From Ramlibacter sp. PS4R-6 (GTDB lineage Bacteria; Pseudomonadota; Gammaproteobacteria; Burkholderiales; Burkholderiaceae_C): a DNA stretch of 64,000 bases. Shown here in pieces: positions 60,393 through 64,000 of the stretch; position 1 is the first letter of the stretch; each line of letters starts with the position of its first letter. The position numbers were made by a program, and so were the translations under genes. The notes beneath the pieces were generated by a model. It saw nothing but the letters and a program-made list of their open reading frames with translations, did not search any database and was not told the DNA's origin. Where the stretch lies: assembly GCF_037572775.1 (NCBI RefSeq), contig NZ_JBBHKA010000001.1:2480001-2544000 (forward strand). Reading direction: 5' to 3'.

Positions 60393-60715
60393 GGGGACGG
60401 ATCTCCGCGCGAAATGCGTGTACTGCCTGTTGGTGCGCGCGATTATGGAGGCAAGCTGTAGGAGCAAGTAGGACACGACCCACAGAAGTTGTGGACAACT
60501 TTGTTGAGAACCCTGCTCCCGGCCCGCGCAAACCCGCGTCAATGCTTCGACATGACAGATCGATGACAAAACGGGCACGGAAATCCCGAATGAAATCAAG
60601 GGCTTGCTCGACAAAATGCGCGTTTGGCGGCGTTCGCTGCATCGCGCGGCCCGCGTCCGTGCATCTGTGGACTAACTGAAGCCCGGCAAACCCGCGCCAC
60701 GCCTCGATTTTTCCG
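60393..60715. other. Intergenic control region between exbB and xseA
   Basis: No gene is supported here. AAGTTGT-GG-ACAACTT at 60486-60501 is a perfect 7-bp interrupted palindrome and includes TGTGGACAA, close to a DnaA box; a second TGTGGACTAA lies near 60667. No Fur-type box was seen. The region must hold promoters for both divergent genes. Confidence 0.4.
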
Positions 60716-61936
60716 ATGTCCGACAACCCGAACCCAGTATTGGCGCCGCGAATCTGGCAAGTCGGCCCGCTGTGCCGCGCCGTTGCTGATTCCCTGGAGT
60801 CCCGCTTCAATCCCGTCGCGGTCCGAGGCGAGGTTTCGGGCCTGTCGCGCCCGTCCAGCGGGCATCTGTACTTCTCGCTGAAGGATTCGCAGGCGCAGAT
60901 TCGCTGCGCGATGTTCCGCCGCGCGGCGTCGATGATGGACTTCGCCCCGCGCGACGGCGAGCTGGTCGAGGTGTGGGGGCGCCTGGGCGTCTACGAACAG
61001 CGCGGCGACCTGCAGTTGATCGTGGAAACGATGCGCCGCGCGGGGCAGGGCGCCTTGTTCGAGCAGTTCCTGCGGCTGAAGGCCCAGCTCGAGGCCGAAG
61101 GGCTGTTCGACGAGGGCCGCAAGCGCGAGCTGACCGTGTTCCCGCGCGGGATCGGCCTCGTGACGTCGCCCCAGGCCGCGGCCTTGCACGACGTGGTGAC
61201 CGCGCTCAGGCGTCGCGCCTGCCATGTGCCGGTGGTGTTCGCGCCCGCCGCGGTCCAGGGCAGCGGCGCGCCCGCCGAGCTGGTCGATGCACTCGAAGCC
61301 CTGTACCAGCGCGCCGAACGCGGCGAGATCGACGTGATCCTGCTCGTGCGCGGCGGCGGCTCGATCGAGGACCTGTGGGCCTTCAACGACGAGCGCCTGG
61401 CCCGCACCATCGTGCGCAGCCCCGTGCCGCTGGTGTGCGGCGTGGGCCACGAGACCGACTTCACCATCGCCGACTTCTGCGCCGACGTGCGCGCGCCCAC
61501 GCCGACGGCCGCGGCCGAACTTGCTTCACGGGCGCGGCAGGAGTGGCTGGACCAGCTGGGCGGCAGCGCCGCCGTGCTCCAGCGCAGCGTGCAGCGGCGC
61601 ATCGACTCGGCGCAGCAGCGGCTGGACCATGTCGCATCGCGCCTGGGCCGGCCGCTGGCACGCCTGTCGGAGCAACACCTGGCGCTCGGGCGCCATGCCC
61701 ACCGCCTGCATTTCGCGCTGCGTTCGCGGCTGCACCGCGAACTCAACGGCCTGGAGCTGACGGAGCAGCGGCTGGAACTGCTCGACCCCAAGCTCGTGCT
61801 CGAGCGCGGCTATGCGCTGCTGCGCGACGAGGGCGGCGCACCGATCACGAGCGCGAAGCAAACTCATCCGGGGCAGGCGGTGAGCGCAACCCTCGCCGAC
61901 GGCGAGGTTGCTCTCACCGTGCGCGCCAAGGCGTGA
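60716..61936 (+). CDS. xseA: Exodeoxyribonuclease VII large subunit
   Basis: The 406-residue subunit of the ATP-independent exonuclease VII has an N-terminal OB fold (VAVRGEVSGLSRPSSGHLYFSLKDSQAQIRCAMFRR), the catalytic block FPRGIGLVTSPQAAALHDVVTALRRR and DVILLVRGGGSIEDLWAFNDERLARTI, GVGHETDFTIADFCAD, and a C-terminal coiled coil. It forms a complex with XseB, which is not in the window. sodB follows in 51 bases. Confidence 0.96.
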   Translation: MSDNPNPVLAPRIWQVGPLCRAVADSLESRFNPVAVRGEVSGLSRPSSGHLYFSLKDSQAQIRCAMFRRAASMMDFAPRDGELVEVWGRLGVYEQRGDLQLIVETMRRAGQGALFEQFLRLKAQLEAEGLFDEGRKRELTVFPRGIGLVTSPQAAALHDVVTALRRRACHVPVVFAPAAVQGSGAPAELVDALEALYQRAERGEIDVILLVRGGGSIEDLWAFNDERLARTIVRSPVPLVCGVGHETDFTIADFCADVRAPTPTAAAELASRARQEWLDQLGGSAAVLQRSVQRRIDSAQQRLDHVASRLGRPLARLSEQHLALGRHAHRLHFALRSRLHRELNGLELTEQRLELLDPKLVLERGYALLRDEGGAPITSAKQTHPGQAVSATLADGEVALTVRAKA

Positions 61937-61987
61937 TTTCCTCCCTAGAATCGGCGCTTCACGTACACCCCACGAACAAGAGGAACC

Positions 61988-62569
61988 ATGGAACACACGC
62001 TGCCCCCGCTGCCGTACGACTACGACGCGCTCGCGCCGCACTACTCGCGCGAAACGCTCGAATACCACCACGACAAGCACCACAACGCCTACGTCGTGAA
62101 CCTGAACAACCTGCAGAAGGGCACCGAGTTCGAGAACATGACGCTCGAGGAGATCATCAAGAAATCCTCCGGCGGCATCTACAACAACTCGGCGCAGGTG
62201 TGGAACCACACGTTCTTCTGGAACTGCATGAAGCCGCAGGGCGGCGGCGAGCCCAAGGGCGCGCTGGCCGACGCGATCAACAAGAAGTGGGGCAGCTACG
62301 CGGCGTTCCGCGAAGCCTTCGTGAAGTCGGCCGTGGGCAACTTCGGCTCGGGCTGGACCTGGCTGGTGAAGAAGCCCGACGGCACCGTCGACATCGTGAA
62401 CACGGGCGCGGCCGGCACGCCGCTGACCACCGCGGACAAGGCGCTGCTCACCGTCGACGTGTGGGAGCACGCGTACTACATCGACTACCGCAACCTGCGC
62501 CCGAAGTTCGTCGAGACCTTCGTCGACAAGCTGGCGAACTGGGATTTCGCGGCGAAGAATTTCGGGTAA
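61988..62569 (+). CDS. sodB: Superoxide dismutase (Fe)
   Basis: The 193-residue cytosolic enzyme dismutes superoxide. The four metal ligands are His27, His74, Asp157 and His161 ([13 protein letters not shown]), and [13 protein letters not shown] is typical of the iron form. A TAGAAT -10-like hexamer lies about 35 bases before the start; the gene ends at a bidirectional terminator. Start [10 protein letters not shown] is standard. Confidence 0.96.
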   Translation: MEHTLPPLPYDYDALAPHYSRETLEYHHDKHHNAYVVNLNNLQKGTEFENMTLEEIIKKSSGGIYNNSAQVWNHTFFWNCMKPQGGGEPKGALADAINKKWGSYAAFREAFVKSAVGNFGSGWTWLVKKPDGTVDIVNTGAAGTPLTTADKALLTVDVWEHAYYIDYRNLRPKFVETFVDKLANWDFAAKNFG

Positions 62570-62592
62570 CTGCTCCGCTCCAACACAAAACG

Positions 62593-62612
62593 AGGCCCGC
62601 ACTTGCGGGCCT
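62593..62612. terminator. Bidirectional terminator between sodB and DUF192 gene
   Basis: An 8-bp stem (AGGCCCGC / GCGGGCCT) with loop ACTT lies between two convergent genes. Rightward it is followed by TGTCCTTT, leftward by GTTTTGTG, so it can serve both. Confidence 0.7.
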
Positions 62613-62618
62613 TGTCCT

Positions 62619-63059
62619 TTAATGGAACGGGGGGCCGGAGAGTTTCGCGCCGGGCTTGATCCCCTTCTTCGCGAACCAGCCCTGGTTCATCTCGAGCACG
62701 TAGCGCACCGGCTTCTTCGAGCAGTGCGACTCCTCGGTGAGCGGCTTCATGTCCTCGACGTTCACGATCGTGCCGTCGTCGGCGATGAACGCGGCGCTGA
62801 GCGGCAGCAGCGTGTTGCGCATCCAGAAGCACTGCACCGACGGCTGGTCGAAGACGAACAGCATGCCCTCGTGCTGCGGCATCTCCTTGCGGAACATCAG
62901 GCCGACCATGCGCGTGTTCAGGTCCGCGGCGACCTGTGCGTCGATCTGGTGCATGCCGGCGGCCAGCTTCACGCGCGGCAGGTCCATCTGCGGGCGGTCC
63001 TGGGCCAGGGCTGCGGCAGCGAAGGCCAGCGAGGCGAGGGCGGTGGCGAGCGACTTCAT
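62619..63059 (-). CDS. DUF192 exported protein
   Basis: The 146-residue protein has a signal peptide (MKSLATALASLAFAAAALAQ) and the DUF192 core: TRMVGLMFRKEMPQHEGMLFVFD, VQCFWMRNTLLPLSAAFIADDGTIVNVEDM, YVLEMNQGWFAKKGIKPGAKL. The family (ThrE-like/archaeal beta-barrel fold) has no proved role; members are exported. Start chosen at the signal Met. It is convergent with sodB. Confidence 0.92.
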   Translation of the reverse strand: MKSLATALASLAFAAAALAQDRPQMDLPRVKLAAGMHQIDAQVAADLNTRMVGLMFRKEMPQHEGMLFVFDQPSVQCFWMRNTLLPLSAAFIADDGTIVNVEDMKPLTEESHCSKKPVRYVLEMNQGWFAKKGIKPGAKLSGPPFH

Positions 63060-63089
63060 GGCGTGATTGTGGCGTGATCCCTGAAACGC

Positions 63090-63114
63090 GAATGCCCGCG
63101 CAGGGCGGGCATTC
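63090..63114 (-). terminator. Terminator after Lys/Ala-rich gene 1
   Basis: A perfect 10-bp stem (GAATGCCCGC / GCGGGCATTC) with a 5-base loop follows the gene on the minus strand; the tail GCGTTTC is a weak T-run. Confidence 0.6.
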
Positions 63115-63135
63115 GTTACTGCGGGCGAGGCCGGA

Positions 63136-63345
63136 TTACGACGAAGCAGCCTTCTTGGCCTTCGGAGCCTTCTTGGTGGCCTTCTTGGTGGCCTTCTTCT
63201 CGGCCTTCGCGGCCGGCTTGTCGGCGGCGGCGGAAGCGGCGGGCTTCGCGGGCGTCGCCGGGGTGGCCGGCGTGGCGGGGGTTGCTTGCGCGAACACGGC
63301 GCCGGCAAACAGGGTGGCGACGAGGGTCGCGAGCAGCTTGTTCAT
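63136..63345 (-). CDS. Short Lys/Ala-rich exported protein (paralogue 1)
   Basis: The 69-residue precursor has a signal peptide MNKLLATLVATLFAGAVFAQ, then TPATPATPATPAKP repeats and a Lys/Ala tail (KAEKKATKKATKKAPKAKK). Its signal is nearly identical to that of the next gene, so the two are duplicates. The mature form would be a small, highly basic, unfolded periplasmic protein; it resembles acid-shock or histone-H1-like polypeptides in composition only. The leader has SD AAGGA and a TTTTCGAAAA palindrome. Confidence 0.8.
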   Translation of the reverse strand: MNKLLATLVATLFAGAVFAQATPATPATPATPAKPAASAAADKPAAKAEKKATKKATKKAPKAKKAASS

Positions 63346-63376
63346 TTCTCAGGTCCTTTCAGGGATGCGGATGATT

Positions 63377-63386
63377 TTTTCGAAAA
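63377..63386. promoter_or_regulatory. TTTTCGAAAA palindrome upstream of Lys/Ala-rich gene 1
   Basis: A 10-base perfect palindrome 32 bases before the ATG. The same decamer occurs before the paralogous gene, with similar leader sequence between palindrome and start. Candidate operator or promoter element. Confidence 0.4.
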
Positions 63387-63450
63387 CCCTCCCAACTGGC
63401 GGAAGGTGCATGAACAACGCCGCGCTGGAAGAGCTGGTTGACACGCCATG

Positions 63451-63475
63451 AAAAACGCCGCCCGCAGGCGGCGTT
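63451..63475 (-). terminator. Terminator after Lys/Ala-rich gene 2
   Basis: On the minus strand a 9-bp stem (AACGCCGCC / GGCGGCGTT) is followed by five T. It ends the second Lys/Ala-rich gene before the first one's promoter, so each has its own transcript. Confidence 0.8.
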
Positions 63476-63497
63476 CATCACGATCGGGAAACCCGAT

Positions 63498-63818
63498 TTA
63501 CTTCTTGGCGGAAGCGGCGTCGGCCTTCTTCTCGGCCTTCGCTTCGGCCTTGGCTTCCTTGGCTTCGGTCTTGGCCTTCTCGGCCTTGGCTTCGGCCTTC
63601 GCAGCCTTCTTCTCGGCCTTGGCGGCCTTCTTGTCGGCCTTCGTCTCGGCCTTCTTCTCGGCGGACGCGGCAGCCTTGGCGCCGGAGGCGGCCGGCTTGG
63701 CGGCGGAAGCAGCCGGCTTGGCGCCGGAGGCGGCGGCCATGGGGGCGCCGGCGTGCGAAGCGGCGAACGTGGCGCCGGCGAAGAGGGTGGCCACGAGGGC
63801 GGCGAGCAGCTTGTTCAT
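63498..63818 (-). CDS. Lys/Ala-rich exported protein (paralogue 2)
   Basis: The 106-residue precursor starts MNKLLAALVATLFAGATFAAS (signal, nearly identical to the neighbour) and then has AKPAAS-type repeats (GAKPAASAAKPAASGAKAAAS) followed by a long KAEKKAAKAEAKAEK-like tail, which predicts a charged single helix. Highly basic and repetitive. Function unknown; composition resembles acid-shock proteins. The CDS is short of hydrophobic core, so it may be natively unfolded in the periplasm. Confidence 0.8.
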   Translation of the reverse strand: MNKLLAALVATLFAGATFAASHAGAPMAAASGAKPAASAAKPAASGAKAAASAEKKAETKADKKAAKAEKKAAKAEAKAEKAKTEAKEAKAEAKAEKKADAASAKK

Positions 63819-63839
63819 TTGGAGTCCTTCCAGGGATGG

Positions 63840-63849
63840 TTTTCGAAAA
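63840..63849. promoter_or_regulatory. TTTTCGAAAA palindrome upstream of Lys/Ala-rich gene 2
   Basis: The same perfect decamer 22 bases before the second ATG. Conserved position and flanking leader (CATCCCTG-AAGGAC) indicate that the promoter was duplicated with the gene. Confidence 0.4.
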
Positions 63850-63969
63850 ATTGCTGCCCGTTCCTATGGGCAACCCCCCGGAAACGCCGCTTGCTGCTCA
63901 TCCGTTGACAGGAAGGCGTAGGTTTTTCAGGACTAGAATCCCATGGTTTACCCGGAGACAACCCCCCAC

Positions 63970-64000
63970 ATGGCATACCAGCACATCAAGGTCCCCTCGC
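63970..64000 (+). CDS. icd: Probable isocitrate dehydrogenase (NADP), first codons only
   Basis: Ten codons (MAYQHIKVPS) are visible before the window ends. They match the usual N-terminus of betaproteobacterial NADP isocitrate dehydrogenase. GGAG lies about 12 bases upstream of the ATG. Identification rests on this short stretch only. Confidence 0.55.
   Translation, partial: MAYQHIKVPS

Noticed and set aside
60486-60677. Replication origin or DnaA-box cluster
   Set aside because: Only two imperfect DnaA-like sites, no AT-rich unwinding stretch, and no dnaA, dnaN or parAB nearby.
63136-63818. Histone-H1-like DNA-binding proteins from the Lys/Ala-rich tails
   Set aside because: Both precursors begin with clear signal peptides, so the mature proteins are expected outside the cytoplasm; kept as unknown exported proteins.

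Overview
The window is a gene-dense, very GC-rich stretch of a betaproteobacterial chromosome. The box benzoyl-CoA genes with the HTH/shikimate-kinase regulator BoxR, the APS-type sulfate assimilation operon with a DUF934 gene, the type-II ferredoxin reductase beside a 7Fe ferredoxin, and the exbB-exbD-lpxK-Trm112-kdsB-adk order all point to Burkholderiales, most likely Comamonadaceae (a Ramlibacter/Variovorax-like organism; the genus is inference). No phage, transposon, CRISPR array or rRNA was seen. Coding density and base composition look uniform, so this reads as resident chromosome rather than an island.

Layout. 1-1.7 kb: partial aat, a lipoprotein with a transglutaminase-like region and TPR repeats, a candidate small RNA and tRNA-Asn. 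1.7-10.6 kb (minus): sulfate assimilation cysI-DUF934-cysH-cysD-cysN, then ferredoxin and ferredoxin-NADP reductase, then a TonB receptor preceded by a canonical TPP riboswitch. 10.8-16.4 kb: a double-receiver-like protein, mnmC, yggX, an orphan sulfate-binding protein, azoreductase and its divergent LysR regulator. 16.4-30.1 kb (minus): an overlapping glycogen/trehalose operon glgB-glgC-glgX-treZ-malQ::treY-glgA that contains a 1669-residue MalQ-TreY fusion.

30.3-41.7 kb: aerobic benzoate utilisation. A LIV-type ABC transporter (livFGMH plus substrate-binding protein), benzoate-CoA ligase and a flavodoxin-like protein run leftward; boxR, boxC and boxB run rightward from a shared control region. 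BoxA, the reductase partner of BoxB, is not in the cluster. 41.7-49.4 kb: a sulfotransferase-like gene, tRNA-Arg and tRNA-Pro, two glutathione S-transferases, a VOC protein, a MarR regulator, and a Crp/Fnr regulator-phosphotransferase-acyl-CoA dehydrogenase operon.

49.5-64 kb: enoyl-CoA hydratase and 3-hydroxyacyl-CoA dehydrogenase, an MFS carrier, a D-2-hydroxyacid dehydrogenase, lexA with two tandem SOS boxes divergent from an asparaginase, the envelope operon exbB-exbD-lpxK-Trm112-kdsB with adk following, xseA, sodB, a DUF192 protein, two paralogous Lys/Ala-rich exported proteins, and the first codons of a probable icd. Many same-strand neighbours overlap by 1-20 bases, so translational coupling is the rule here. 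The observations most worth following are the TPP-riboswitch TonB receptor, the candidate small RNA at 1.4-1.5 kb, the boxA-less box cluster, the shared sulfur-gene motif and the duplicated Lys/Ala-rich genes.
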